From Bacillus sp. AFS073361 (GTDB lineage: Bacteria; Bacillota; Bacilli; Bacillales; Cytobacillaceae): 64,000 nucleotides of DNA. The notes beneath the pieces were generated by a model that saw only the letters and a list, made by a program, of their open reading frames with translations, did not search any database and was not told where the DNA came from. The stretch is from the NCBI RefSeq assembly GCF_002567005.1, contig NZ_NUZU01000010.1, forward strand, positions 24,533 to 88,532, given 5' to 3'. Position 1 is the first letter of the stretch. Every line of letters starts with the position of its first letter. The position numbers and the translations under genes were made by a program. Below, in pieces: positions 1 through 8,807 of this stretch.

Positions 1-195
1 AATGTCATGCGAATCCAAACGAAATAAATGACGCCAAGGCGAATTAACTTTCGCCCGTCCGTGAACGCTTCGAAACAAAGGCGCTGACGCAAGCAGACTG
101 TACGTAACGGTCGGCTCACCGTCCAGGACTTGGCGGCCCTCGAAGCGACCACGGGCGACTGGAGACGCTCGACACCTCCTTATGAAAGAAAATAA
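1..195. other. Window-edge region without a clear gene
   Basis: All three forward frames hit stops within the first 65 bases. One frame ends at 45-47 after a short tail that could be the C-terminus of a gene lying left of the window. A frame running from ATG 28 to 195 would look coding except for an in-frame TGA at 85-87; it has no ribosome site, so I do not call it a gene. The reverse-strand reading of this stretch shows nothing recognisable. Confidence 0.4.
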
Positions 196-256
196 TTGAC
201 GAAACGGCCTTCGGGTCGTCGCGGTAGGATTGACCGTCTACCGCCTGATGAGTCAG
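196..256 (+). ncRNA. Type II hammerhead ribozyme
   Basis: Every element of a hammerhead is present, in the permuted order in which stem II is open. Stem II 3' strand UUGAC (196-200), then GAA (201-203). Stem III pairs 204-209 with 214-219 around a UUCG loop (six pairs, one G-U). C220 is the cleavage-site nucleotide (GUC). Stem I pairs 221-227 with 238-244 perfectly (seven pairs, ten-base loop). The core CUGAUGA is 245-251, and GUCAG (252-256) closes stem II on 196-200. Predicted cleavage lies between 220 and 221, about 100 bases before the SSB start, and would leave a 5'-hydroxyl mRNA beginning with the stem I hairpin. Type II is the common form in bacteria and phages. Whether it cleaves in vivo is inference. 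Confidence 0.93.
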
Positions 257-321
257 GTCGTGCGGGTGTGGGCGTTGCCGATACTCGAAAACTAAACGCC
301 GAAAGGCAAGGAGGAAAACGA

Positions 322-1092
322 ATGACACAATTTCAAAGCGGAGCTGACGCTCTAAACTCGCTAAACGCATCAAACGAAGGTGGTAACGGAAGCAAAGCGG
401 AATTCGCAAGCTTCAAGAGTGGCAGTTCGTACAAAGTCCGCGTAACAAGTACAACGGACTTAATCAAGTTTTACAGCTACGGAATTTTTAAGAAGGTCAA
501 CAGTTTCGTTGCGAAAGACCCTTCGGTCAAAAACGCCAAAGGTTTCGCAGAGTCAAACTTCACACCGTGGGATCTTGCTTCGAACTACTATTCGGACTTA
601 AAGCGCAAAGCAGAGGACGCAGGTCAAGCCGCCAAAGCTGAGGAATACAAAGCGGAAGCCGGCAAGTATCGCGCCAAAGAACGCTATGCCTTCGGATTTA
701 TCGACTTAACAACTGGCGAGCCAATCATCGTCGACCTATCGAAAAAGCAAGCGCAAGGCATCCACGCAGTTATTGCGAAGTATGCGGCGAAGCTTGGCAA
801 GTTGGCGTTCGAATTAAGCAAGAGCGGAAGCAGCACGTCGACCGTCGTAAGTTTATCGCCAATTATCGATATGGACGAAGATTTGTCCGATAAAGAACGC
901 GAGAATTTCGCTAAGTTTGCAGATAAGACATTCGATATGTCTCTATTTGACGGACTGTTATTCGAGGCTGACGAAAAGCAGCAGATTGAAAACTTAGTGG
1001 CGGCGGGCTTCGATATTACGCTTATCGGCTTGAGCATCGGCGCTAGTGGAGACGGACTTGGCGACTTATCCGAAGATAAATTCGAATTTTAG
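322..1092 (+). CDS. Probable phage single-stranded DNA-binding protein
   Basis: 256-residue, lysine-rich and acidic protein. It has an N-terminal low-complexity Ser/Asn/Gly stretch, a central charged region and an acidic-aromatic C-terminus (DLSEDKFEF), the kind of tail that phage SSBs use to recruit partners. Position at the head of the replication module, before a polymerase and nucleases, fits SSB. Start chosen at ATG 322 because of the strong GGAGG at 310-314; the longer open frame back to 196 runs through the ribozyme. Expression probably depends on the hammerhead leader. There is no diagnostic motif, so the function is inferred from shape and context. Confidence 0.6.
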   Translation: MTQFQSGADALNSLNASNEGGNGSKAEFASFKSGSSYKVRVTSTTDLIKFYSYGIFKKVNSFVAKDPSVKNAKGFAESNFTPWDLASNYYSDLKRKAEDAGQAAKAEEYKAEAGKYRAKERYAFGFIDLTTGEPIIVDLSKKQAQGIHAVIAKYAAKLGKLAFELSKSGSSTSTVVSLSPIIDMDEDLSDKERENFAKFADKTFDMSLFDGLLFEADEKQQIENLVAAGFDITLIGLSIGASGDGLGDLSEDKFEF

Positions 1093-1103
1093 GAGGCGAA
1101 ATA

Positions 1104-1406
1104 ATGGGCGTTGACTTTTTAGCTTGTGAAACATGCGGAGATACATTTCCTGATTGTGGAGATTACGTCACTTGCGAATGTGGCAGACAATGGTGCTCCG
1201 ATAGTTGCGCCGAGTCTGATGGCTTTCGCGAAGAAGAGGACGGATTTACTCCTAAAGGTTCGAACTGGTCGCAAGAAACAAGTTGTGATTATTGTCGCGG
1301 AGAAGATTTCGAGGATTACGAATTATTGTCGGAAGCACTCGACCTCCTTGGAAAAACGCGTCAAGACATCGTCGATATTTTAAAAGCTAAGCGGGAGGCG
1401 GAGTAA
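1104..1406 (+). CDS. Small cysteine-rich (zinc-binding) protein
   Basis: 100 residues, ATG preceded by AGGAGG. The first 35 residues hold CxxC and further paired cysteines (CETC, CECG, WCSDSC), and a CDYC motif follows near residue 60, so one or two zinc sites are likely. The C-terminal third is an acidic helix. It overlaps the next start (ATG 1406) by one base, so the two are translationally coupled. No family recognised; a DNA- or protein-binding accessory factor is one possibility. Confidence 0.6.
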   Translation: MGVDFLACETCGDTFPDCGDYVTCECGRQWCSDSCAESDGFREEEDGFTPKGSNWSQETSCDYCRGEDFEDYELLSEALDLLGKTRQDIVDILKAKREAE

Positions 1407-1801
1407 TGGCACACGCAACTATTACGAAAGGACGTCACTCTGAACTCCTCGCCCAAACGGCGCTACTTGCTAACGGATGGAACGTTGCGGAGCCAATCGC
1501 TCCCGAAGCGTTCGATCTCGTAGCAAGGGCGCCAGGCTCTACGGAGTGGCAACGAATTCAAATTAAAAGCGCAAGGGTTCGCGATGATCGTAACGGTGAA
1601 ATCGTTTGCTACACACGGAAGAACAACGGCAAAGTCTACGACCAAGATGATTGCGACTTGTTTATCGCGGTATTGAACAGCGACGTTTACATGTTCGCCA
1701 ATCGGAATATCTCCGAGTACTGGGTAACGGCGGCCAACATCGAAGAGAAGTGGACGAAGTTGGAAATCGGAATTGAGCACTTAAAAGGGGCGGTTGTATG
1801 A
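1406..1801 (+). CDS. PD-(D/E)XK endonuclease-like protein (PDDEXK_5 type)
   Basis: 131 residues. The pattern fits small PD-(D/E)XK nucleases of the I-Ssp6803I/PDDEXK_5 group: a KGRHSE start with E13, a G-W-N-V strand, D37 in FDLV, and Q52-I-K54 in the QIKSA strand as metal and catalytic residues. It lies in a tightly overlapping operon between a zinc protein and another zinc protein, just before the DNA polymerase. It may act as a recombination nuclease, as a free-standing homing-type nuclease, or in host DNA breakdown. The fold call is fairly firm, the role is open. Confidence 0.65.
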   Translation: MAHATITKGRHSELLAQTALLANGWNVAEPIAPEAFDLVARAPGSTEWQRIQIKSARVRDDRNGEIVCYTRKNNGKVYDQDDCDLFIAVLNSDVYMFANRNISEYWVTAANIEEKWTKLEIGIEHLKGAVV

Positions 1802-2025
1802 GAGAGCCGTGGGAGTACGAGTTCGACCGATGGAAAACGACGCCACCAGCCGAGCCGGCCAGCGTAAGATTATGCGCCCATTGTGAAGGCGACCTTTTCG
1901 AAGGCGGCGAGTACGTCAAAGACCTGGTCGAAGGCGAATGGTACTGCGATACCGACTGCTACTTCGAGAAGATGCGCGACAACACTACGCTTGCAATTCT
2001 CGAGGCTGAGCGTGATGAGGAATGA
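1798..2025 (+). CDS. Small zinc-finger-like protein
   Basis: 75 residues, starting in an ATGA overlap with the preceding nuclease gene and ending in an ATGA overlap with the polymerase gene. A CAHC pair (residues 26-29) and a second pair (CDTDC, around 50-54) make one treble-clef or zinc-ribbon site likely. The rest is acidic. No family recognised; the tight coupling to the polymerase suggests a replication accessory role. Confidence 0.6.
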   Translation: MREPWEYEFDRWKTTPPAEPASVRLCAHCEGDLFEGGEYVKDLVEGEWYCDTDCYFEKMRDNTTLAILEAERDEE

Positions 2026-4247
2026 CGCCTAAACTAACATTAAATATTAAGGCGGACGATGGCGCGGCTGCTGAAGCGAATGCGCGGGTCAAATCGGCGG
2101 CCAAGAAGAAGGCGGATGCGACGGAAACGCTTAGCGAGGCATGGACGCGTATACTAGCGATGAACAATAGCGAGAGCGATCAGAAAAGACTTATCGAAGT
2201 GAAAAACGGAATGGATGCGGGCCTGGTAGGCAGAGAGCCCGCTGCCGTTTCGAAAAAGTTCAGTAAAGCGGAGGCTTTGCGCTTGTGGCGGCAACTACGA
2301 GAGCAAATGCGCGAATCAACCTTACGGAAGATGGTCGATGAAACTCCGGATAATTACTGGCTAATAACCGACGAAAGAAAGCTGCGGGAGTTTACCTTGT
2401 TGCTTTCGAAAGAAGACGAGATTGTCTTTGACGTTGAGACAACGGGTGTTGACGTATGGAACGACTACATTGTCGGTCATGTAATAACAGCAGTTAAGGC
2501 GGATATACACGCGTATATTCCAACTGGTCATAAGACGGATCATAAACAACTGCCGAAAGAACTCGTATGGAAGCATCTTAAACCGATATACGAGGACGAA
2601 AGAATCGGAAAGCTCGCACATAACGCTAAATTCGATATTCATATGCTCGACCGAGACGGAATTGATTTACGTGGGTTGACATGGGATACGCAAGAGGCTA
2701 TGCGGATGCTTAACGAAAACGAAACGTCATTCGCGCTTAAAAACCTCGTAACAAAGTATTTAAAGATTCCTTCTTTAACTTACGGGGATTTATTCGGACA
2801 AATCGGATTTGACGAGGTTAGTGATTTAAAAGTAGCCTTGGCATATGCGGCAAAAGACGGTGACGTCACTCTTAAATTACGAAATTTTCAACGGGAGCAC
2901 TTGGCGAAAATGCCTGGCGTACTTGAATATTTTCAGACGGTAGAGGTTCCGTTAATTAAGACGCTTGTTTATATGGAATCGACCGGATTTGAAATCGATA
3001 AAGAGTATGCCAAAACATATGGCGCTGAGATGAAAGCGGACATCGAACGCATGAAAGCGGAATTGATACAAGAGTTTGGCGACATTAATATCGATAGTCC
3101 AGCACAGTTAAAGCCTGCACTTGAACGTATAACAGGACTTACGCTTGTTTCAACGGATGCCAAAAAGGTATTAAAACCGTTAGCCGGAGAATATCCGATT
3201 ATCGAAAAGCTACTCAAATATAAAGGCATGAACAAACTTTATTCGACTTATATCGGAGTATTGCCGGAGTTAATCGACCCACGTACCGGAAAGCTTCATA
3301 CGAATTTTAATCAAAATGGTGCGAAGACAGGCCGATTATCAAGCGGTGGTGAGTCAGGCGTTAACCTTCAAAATCAGCCTTATCCGGCCCGTAAGTTATT
3401 TATTGCGCCACCTGGTTACGTATTGTTAGGCGGAGACTGGTCGCAACAGGAGGTCCGGTGCCTCGCTTACTTTACGCAGGAACCAACGTTGCTTGAAGCT
3501 TATCAGACAGGTCGCGATATCTACTCATCAATGGCGAGTGAAGTATTCGGCAAGCCTTATGAAGAGTGCGGAGATGGAACGTTTGAACGTAAAGCAATGA
3601 AAACCGGCGTACTTGCGAGTATGTATGGAACAGGGCCGAAAACACTCGGTCAGCAGCTCGGCATTTCAGAAAAAGAAGCGAAAGCATTTCTCGCCGACTT
3701 CTTTGACCGGTTGCCTCTCGTTAAAAAGTGGATCGATGAAAATACGAAGTTTGTTCGCAAACATGGATTCGTTTATATGGACGGAGAAAAGCGCAAGCGC
3801 CGACTGCCGACTGCATTAGACCGAAAAGCCACTTACGGACAAAAGAGTCAAGCAGACCGTCAAGCTACTAACGCAAGGGTGCAAGGATCGAGCGCTATCC
3901 AATCTAAGACGACGTTAAATGCGTTATATCAACTATGTCAGCGAAAAGAGGATTGGCGTATGTGGGTCACGGTCCATGACGAAGCCCTCAATGTAGTACC
4001 TGAATCTTTAACAAGAGCTGATGTTGCGGACTTTGAAAGAACGATGGTAAATACCTATGCGTTCGGAAATGTGCCTAATAAATGTGATATCGAAATTTCC
4101 CGCAGATGGGGCGAGGGGATGTCGGTTACTGAATTCTTCGAAGGCCCATCTGCAGTTTATCGCGAAGATTATAAAACCGATGAATCTTACGAAAAGAGAG
4201 TCCGATTCGTTACTGCGAATTGGCAAAAACGGGAGGAAACGAACTAA
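2022..4247 (+). CDS. Phage DNA polymerase, family A (polA-like)
   Basis: 741 residues. Residues ~120-300 are a DnaQ-like 3'-5' exonuclease (motif I FDVETTG at 136-142 with D137 and E139). The polymerase domain has motif A DWSQQEVR starting at D472 (DYSQIELR in Pol I), motif B from R523 through K527 to Y535 (fingers helix), and motif C HDE at 652-654. There is no room for a 5'-nuclease domain. A lysine/alanine-rich N-terminal extension of about 100 residues is unusual. Starts in an ATGA overlap. Main replicase of the phage together with SSB; helicase and primase are not in the window. Confidence 0.95.
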   Translation: MTPKLTLNIKADDGAAAEANARVKSAAKKKADATETLSEAWTRILAMNNSESDQKRLIEVKNGMDAGLVGREPAAVSKKFSKAEALRLWRQLREQMRESTLRKMVDETPDNYWLITDERKLREFTLLLSKEDEIVFDVETTGVDVWNDYIVGHVITAVKADIHAYIPTGHKTDHKQLPKELVWKHLKPIYEDERIGKLAHNAKFDIHMLDRDGIDLRGLTWDTQEAMRMLNENETSFALKNLVTKYLKIPSLTYGDLFGQIGFDEVSDLKVALAYAAKDGDVTLKLRNFQREHLAKMPGVLEYFQTVEVPLIKTLVYMESTGFEIDKEYAKTYGAEMKADIERMKAELIQEFGDINIDSPAQLKPALERITGLTLVSTDAKKVLKPLAGEYPIIEKLLKYKGMNKLYSTYIGVLPELIDPRTGKLHTNFNQNGAKTGRLSSGGESGVNLQNQPYPARKLFIAPPGYVLLGGDWSQQEVRCLAYFTQEPTLLEAYQTGRDIYSSMASEVFGKPYEECGDGTFERKAMKTGVLASMYGTGPKTLGQQLGISEKEAKAFLADFFDRLPLVKKWIDENTKFVRKHGFVYMDGEKRKRRLPTALDRKATYGQKSQADRQATNARVQGSSAIQSKTTLNALYQLCQRKEDWRMWVTVHDEALNVVPESLTRADVADFERTMVNTYAFGNVPNKCDIEISRRWGEGMSVTEFFEGPSAVYREDYKTDESYEKRVRFVTANWQKREETN

Positions 4248-4522
4248 TGGCGATTATTACAATTAAGAAATTTTCACGACAAGACTGCAGACCTTGCAAA
4301 GCACTAGCGAACTACCTTGGCGATATCGATTTATTCGGACTTGGTGCGACGCTTGAAAATATTGATATCGAAGAGCAGCCGGAAGTCATCGATCAATACG
4401 GTTTATCGAGTGTGCCCGTAATGGTGCTAGAGAGATCAGGCGTAGAAGTCCACCGCATCGTCGGCCTACGTCCTACCGAAGAAATCATCGACGCAATCGA
4501 GCACGCTAAGGTGGTGCGCTGA
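4247..4522 (+). CDS. Thioredoxin/glutaredoxin-like protein
   Basis: 91 residues with a thioredoxin fold pattern: beta strand, CRPC redox motif at residues ~14-17, and a cis-proline segment SSVPVMV in the middle. Start ATG 4247 overlaps the polymerase stop and follows GGGAGGAA; a further upstream in-frame ATG (4220) would overlap the polymerase more and lacks a site. Phage thioredoxins usually re-reduce ribonucleotide reductase (encoded at 7532) or serve as polymerase processivity factor; the nearby RNR favours the former. Confidence 0.85.
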   Translation: MAIITIKKFSRQDCRPCKALANYLGDIDLFGLGATLENIDIEEQPEVIDQYGLSSVPVMVLERSGVEVHRIVGLRPTEEIIDAIEHAKVVR

Positions 4523-4704
4523 TGACTCTTCGATATACTTTCGAAAAAGTACACGGAGAAGAATGGTATCAAGTCCGATTGAATGGCGAATTTATCACGT
4601 ATGCAGAACGGAAAGATTCGAAGTTAGTCGATGAAATATTACGCGATAATGGGTTCGAAAGTAGAGAAGTTTATTGGGCGTATTTAATGGAGGCACGCAA
4701 ATGA
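4522..4704 (+). CDS. Hypothetical small protein
   Basis: 60 residues, coupled to the thioredoxin gene by a TGATG overlap and to the next gene by ATGA. Contains two short beta-like segments followed by a helix; no cysteines and no membrane segment. Not recognised. Confidence 0.6.
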   Translation: MTLRYTFEKVHGEEWYQVRLNGEFITYAERKDSKLVDEILRDNGFESREVYWAYLMEARK

Positions 4705-4895
4705 CCGCCCGCATTGCAAACTTCGCAATCGTGATGGCGACGGTATACTTCGCGTTACCTGTCGTCTTTCACGGCGGAAGGCTAGCCCAAGCGGCGGCGA
4801 TAACGTTGTTGGCTTTCGTGGCTAAGACGTTGTTATCGCCAGAGGCTCCGGAGATTTACTTGATTAACGGAAAAGACGGGGAGGATGCGGAATGA
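4701..4895 (+). CDS. Small membrane protein
   Basis: 64 residues starting at ATG 4701 in an ATGA overlap, with GGAGG nine bases upstream inside the preceding gene. Two hydrophobic segments (about residues 5-22 and 28-44) with a short Gly/Arg turn, then an acidic tail. Probably an inner-membrane protein of unknown role. The longer in-frame start at 4674 has no ribosome site. Confidence 0.6.
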   Translation: MTARIANFAIVMATVYFALPVVFHGGRLAQAAAITLLAFVAKTLLSPEAPEIYLINGKDGEDAE

Positions 4896-5878
4896 CGAAA
4901 GAATTGCTCGGCGGGCTGGAATTAAACCGGATATATCAACGTGATTGTTTAAGCGACGGAGGCATGGCGCTGATTCCCGACAAGTCAGTCGATTTAATCG
5001 TAATCGATCCTCCGTATAATATCGGCAAGGATAAACGATGGGATAAGTGGCAGACGATTGAAGGCTATGTTCAGTGGATGTCGGACGTATTTAAGGAGTG
5101 CGAACGTGTTTTAAAGGACAGTGGTTCCTTTTACTGGTTTCATAACGATATGACGCAAATTTGGCGATTAATGCAGTCGATAGAGATTGAGACTAATTTC
5201 GTATATAAGCAGTTTATCGTATGGAATAAGCGTTTTGACTCAGCCTCCAATAAAGGATTCCTTGATGGGTTCGTCGAGGTCGGAGGCTTACGTAATTATC
5301 AGCAGATGGCGGAATATTGCTTGTTCTACACTTTGCAAGACGAATACGGATCTAATAAAAGCGGTTTTGGGTTTACGGACCTTCGTAAATATTTCAAGGA
5401 ATTACACTCGTCTATCGGATTGAGTAAAAAGACTATTATTGAGACTGTCGGACAGCGTGCTGACCACTGTTTCCGGTATAACAGTTCGCAGTGGGATTTG
5501 CCCACGAAAGAAACTTACGACGCGATTTCTGAACTTCCTAGAGCAGTAGAATTCGAGTTTATCAGCTACGATGATTTGCGGAGTTTGTATGAAGCATCTA
5601 AGTATACGTATAACAACCTAAAAACGCATCACAGTGTATGGAATTATGAAATCGCTCAGAAACAAGGACACGTAACTCCTAAACCGTTAGAAACTATCGA
5701 AGCAATCATTCGCCACTCTTCAAACGAAGGTAATATCGTCCTCGACTGTTTCATGGGAAGCGGGACAACAGCTGTCGCATCCGTAAGAACGGGACGAAAA
5801 TTCATCGGATTCGAGCGAGAGTCTGAGTATATAGAAATCGCAAATAAACGCTTAGATAACGAGGAGGAATCTATTTGA
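4892..5878 (+). CDS. DNA adenine/N4-cytosine methyltransferase (DPPY type)
   Basis: 328 residues. Motif IV DPPYN at residues 39-43 comes before the S-adenosylmethionine site (DCFMGSGTT at 285-293), the order of beta-class amino-methyltransferases. The central ~150 residues form a target-recognition region. ATGA coupling on the left; the next gene starts at TTG inside its stop. No restriction enzyme is adjacent, so it is an orphan methylase, likely protecting phage DNA or marking it for regulation. Confidence 0.92.
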   Translation: MTKELLGGLELNRIYQRDCLSDGGMALIPDKSVDLIVIDPPYNIGKDKRWDKWQTIEGYVQWMSDVFKECERVLKDSGSFYWFHNDMTQIWRLMQSIEIETNFVYKQFIVWNKRFDSASNKGFLDGFVEVGGLRNYQQMAEYCLFYTLQDEYGSNKSGFGFTDLRKYFKELHSSIGLSKKTIIETVGQRADHCFRYNSSQWDLPTKETYDAISELPRAVEFEFISYDDLRSLYEASKYTYNNLKTHHSVWNYEIAQKQGHVTPKPLETIEAIIRHSSNEGNIVLDCFMGSGTTAVASVRTGRKFIGFERESEYIEIANKRLDNEEESI

Positions 5879-6846
5879 CGAATATAAACGAAATCGCACG
5901 CCATTTCACGCAGGAACTTGATCGATGGTATTCGCAGCCTGAGCAGTTTGATAACGAGCTCGACCGTCAGATTCACGTATGGTACTCGAACCCACCGACA
6001 GTATGGCCGAAACGACCGTATTTCAGTCCGTCTAGTTCGAAAGCCTGCCCGCGAGAGCTCTATCTTAAGGCAAAGCGCGCTAAGAAAGACGTTAATCCTC
6101 AACCTCCGTACCAAGGCAGGTGGAAAGAAATCGGAACAGCTATCGGAGACGTGATTCAACGGACGGTACTCGCAATGGAGCGAAACCTGCCCGGCTGTCC
6201 TTTCCGATTCGAACGCAACGATGATGGCACGCCAGTATTCGAAGATTTTGCGAAAAAGAATCACGAGATTTACCATAACGGACAGCGCTTTTACCTGTAC
6301 GGCACCTGTGACGGCATCATGCAGTATGTGAACGAAGAGACGGGCGAAATCATTCGTGTCGGCCTCGAAATCAAGTCGAAGCAAAGCACGCCAGCCAAAA
6401 CGTCGCTCTATTCCTTCAAGGAAGCGGAGGAAGGCCACCGAAAGCAATGCGTTGCCTACTCGATCATGTATAACGTCGATTACTACATCATCCTTTACGT
6501 GAACGCGGCTAAAAAGGCGTGGGTGATGAGCGACGAGGATTACGAAGCGACTCCGGACATTCGAGCGTTTGGCTTCGAGATTACGGATGCCGACCGTCAG
6601 GAATTGCTAGATAGCTTCGCCGAGATAGCGAAGTGTATTGCTAACGACACACCTCCGGCGCTTGACTTGTCTCGTTGGACCTTTAACGGATTCAAGACGG
6701 CATGTGCGCAGAGCTTGACTGACGATGAATTTTCGATATTAAAGGCGCAAGTCAAACGCATGCAACGCTCAGGGCTTCCGCAATGGAAAAAGGATCAGTT
6801 CGTCGATGCGTTTATGTTTATCGAAGAGGCGCGTCAAAATGAGTAA
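5875..6846 (+). CDS. RecB/Cas4-like PD-(D/E)XK exonuclease
   Basis: 323 residues from a TTG start (GAGGAGG upstream, four-base overlap with the methylase). Shows the Cas4/RecB nuclease layout: SSSKACPRELYL near residue 50, YGTCDGIM near 142-149 with the metal-binding aspartate, LEIKSK about 20 residues on (E-x-K), and the Q motif HRKQCVAYS. The four cysteines typical of Cas4 Fe-S clusters are not arranged in the usual way, so a cluster is doubtful. Likely acts with the RuvC-like protein in recombination-dependent replication. Confidence 0.8.
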   Translation: MTNINEIARHFTQELDRWYSQPEQFDNELDRQIHVWYSNPPTVWPKRPYFSPSSSKACPRELYLKAKRAKKDVNPQPPYQGRWKEIGTAIGDVIQRTVLAMERNLPGCPFRFERNDDGTPVFEDFAKKNHEIYHNGQRFYLYGTCDGIMQYVNEETGEIIRVGLEIKSKQSTPAKTSLYSFKEAEEGHRKQCVAYSIMYNVDYYIILYVNAAKKAWVMSDEDYEATPDIRAFGFEITDADRQELLDSFAEIAKCIANDTPPALDLSRWTFNGFKTACAQSLTDDEFSILKAQVKRMQRSGLPQWKKDQFVDAFMFIEEARQNE

Positions 6847-7351
6847 GACGAAACCTTTCCGCGTTCTTGGACTCGATTTAAGCTTGACGAGTCCAGGATT
6901 CGCAATCGTTGAAGTTAAAAACGGAAATCCTCGCCTCATCAAGACGGCAAACTTTACGACAGACTCGAGCACGGCGCAGGCACTCCGCTACGAGGAAATC
7001 GAGGCATTTACGCTATTATTCATTCGCGAAAATAAGCCATTTGACGTGATAGCACGCGAAATATGGCCGCCAAGCCGTAACTATGCGCAGAACAATAAGA
7101 TACACGGATGTTGGGCGGCTGTCGAGCGGGCGCTCTCACGATATGGATACGAAGTCGGCGAACATTTGACGCCAAGTAACGTCAAGAAAACGGTGACGGG
7201 GAATGGCTCAGCGAAAAAACCAGAGGTCGCCGAACATGTCCGTAAGATACTTGGGCTTGGCGAAGATTACAAGTTCGATAGCGATGACCATTCGGATGCA
7301 GCGGCTATCGCGCTCGCCTACCTGATTCGCGAAGGACTGATTAAGAAATGA
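6839..7351 (+). CDS. RuvC-like Holliday junction resolvase
   Basis: 170 residues with the RNase H fold of RuvC: D13 in GLDLSLTSPG, E74 in AREIW, a KKTVTGNGSAKK loop near 116-127, and D150/D153 in the C-terminal DDHSDAAAIAL helix. These are the four acidic metal ligands. Start ATG 6839 overlaps the exonuclease gene by eight bases. Role: cutting four-way junctions before packaging. Confidence 0.88.
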   Translation: MSKTKPFRVLGLDLSLTSPGFAIVEVKNGNPRLIKTANFTTDSSTAQALRYEEIEAFTLLFIRENKPFDVIAREIWPPSRNYAQNNKIHGCWAAVERALSRYGYEVGEHLTPSNVKKTVTGNGSAKKPEVAEHVRKILGLGEDYKFDSDDHSDAAAIALAYLIREGLIKK

Positions 7352-7539
7352 CCACGGAAGAACAACTCGAAAAATTGCACGTTGATATGGAACGCCAGCT
7401 CCGCGAGATTGAATTCGAATTAAAACATCTCGCGGACAAATACGGCGACAAGATGATAGAGTGGCGCAAGATTAAAGGCGGAATTATCGGAATAGAAGCA
7501 GAATTAGAACGCATAAAAGGGAGCGGATTGAATGACTAA
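7348..7539 (+). CDS. Small coiled-coil protein
   Basis: 63 residues, almost all charged helix with heptad-like leucines and isoleucines. ATGA overlap with the resolvase gene and eight-base overlap with the ribonucleotide reductase gene. Not recognised. Confidence 0.55.
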   Translation: MTTEEQLEKLHVDMERQLREIEFELKHLADKYGDKMIEWRKIKGGIIGIEAELERIKGSGLND

Positions 7540-8807
7540 GACAACACAACTATTAACGAATGAATTTATCGGAAAATACCCGGAGTTTCCTGCGCATATG
7601 AACGCGCTTGGCAAGTTTGTATACTTCCGGACTTACTCAAGGTTCTTGCCGGAAAAAGGGCGTCGTGAAAACTGGAAGGAAACGGTTAGGCGTGCGGTTG
7701 AGTATAACGTTGAATTATCCGTTAAACATAACGAAAAAATCGGCTATCCTGTTGACTTGGAGAAACATCGCAAAGAAGCGGAAGACTTATTCGACAGCAT
7801 GTTTAATCTGCGCCAATTCTTATCAGGCAGAACAATGTGGATTGGCGGTGCGGATGGCGGAGTTGCTGAAAAGTATCCATTGGCAAATTTCAACTGTAGC
7901 TTCGTCAATATCCGGAGTTGGAGCGATTTAGGTGACTTATTCTACTTACTGCTTGTCGGCACAGGCGTGGGGTTCAAATGTACGAAAGAATTCGCGAATA
8001 ATCTAGCCCCAATTCGCACGAACACAACGCTAATTAATGCTCCATATGAGCCGGTATCGAAAGACCTCCGACTTGAGCATACGAAGATTACAAAACTTGA
8101 TAATGGGTACGCGAAGATTTACGTCGGCGACAGCAAGGAAGGCTGGGTTGAGGCATTGCGATTCTACTTCGACGTGCTGACTAAACCGGAGTACGAAGAC
8201 GTCCACACAGTAAAAGTTTCGTATAATTCCGTCAGACCACTTGGAGAAAGACTGAAGACATTCGGAGGAACAGCGTCTGGACATGAACCGTTGGCGGAAA
8301 TGTTCGAAGGAGTCGACCGCGTGCTGAAGAATAAAATTGATCCGAACTTGGCGCCACTAGAAGACGCAGTTAATGGTTATAAACACGTCCGACCGATTCA
8401 CATTCTCGATATCGGAAATCTAATCGGAAATAACGTTGTTGTCGGAGGAGTAAGAAGAACGGCCGAAATTTTCCTTATGGACGCAGATGATTATGAATCT
8501 ATTTTCGCTAAGTACGGAATTAACGGTCTTTGGGACGAAGCGAAGCATAAAGCGGTAATTGATAACGTTAAGGCAGTCGGCAAGGACGAAGTGGCGCAAT
8601 GGCTCGAAAATATGACGCTATTTGACGCAAATGTACGTCCGCTGCATCACCGTAGAATGTCCAATAACTCTGTGGCATTTACGGAAAAGCCGTCTCGCGA
8701 ACTATTAAACTTGATATTTACGATGATGCAAGCGGAAGGCGAGCCGGGGTTCATAAATCTCGAGGAAGCGAATCGACGCCGACCTAACGCAGAAGGATTG
8801 AATCCGT
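7532..8807 (+). CDS. nrdJ: Class II ribonucleoside-triphosphate reductase, exon 1
   Basis: First 425 codons plus one base of an adenosylcobalamin-dependent RNR; joined to 9715-10685 it gives 748 residues, close to the ~739 of the Lactobacillus-type enzyme. C122 in NFNCSFVNI matches the N-terminal redox cysteine; VVGGVRRTAE and the GTGVGF segment are typical of the barrel. The genomic reading frame runs a few codons into the intron and stops at 8818. The exon ends at T8807, the first base of a TGT codon for C426, the thiyl-radical cysteine. Reduces NTPs to dNTPs for phage replication; B12-dependent, so no oxygen-dependent cofactor protein is needed. Confidence 0.93.

Noticed and set aside
28..195. 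Possible small gene with in-frame TGA at 85-87
   Set aside because: No ribosome site and a stop in the middle; readthrough would be needed. Kept only as a note in the edge-region feature.
245..277. Hammerhead in standard order using CUGAUGA at 245 and GAAA at about 274
   Set aside because: Stem II cannot form between these (only one G-C pair). The permuted reading with GAA at 201-203 satisfies all stems.
4519..4555. CTGATGA ... GAAA pattern at the thioredoxin gene end
   Set aside because: No complementary stems around it; it is coding sequence at a gene junction.
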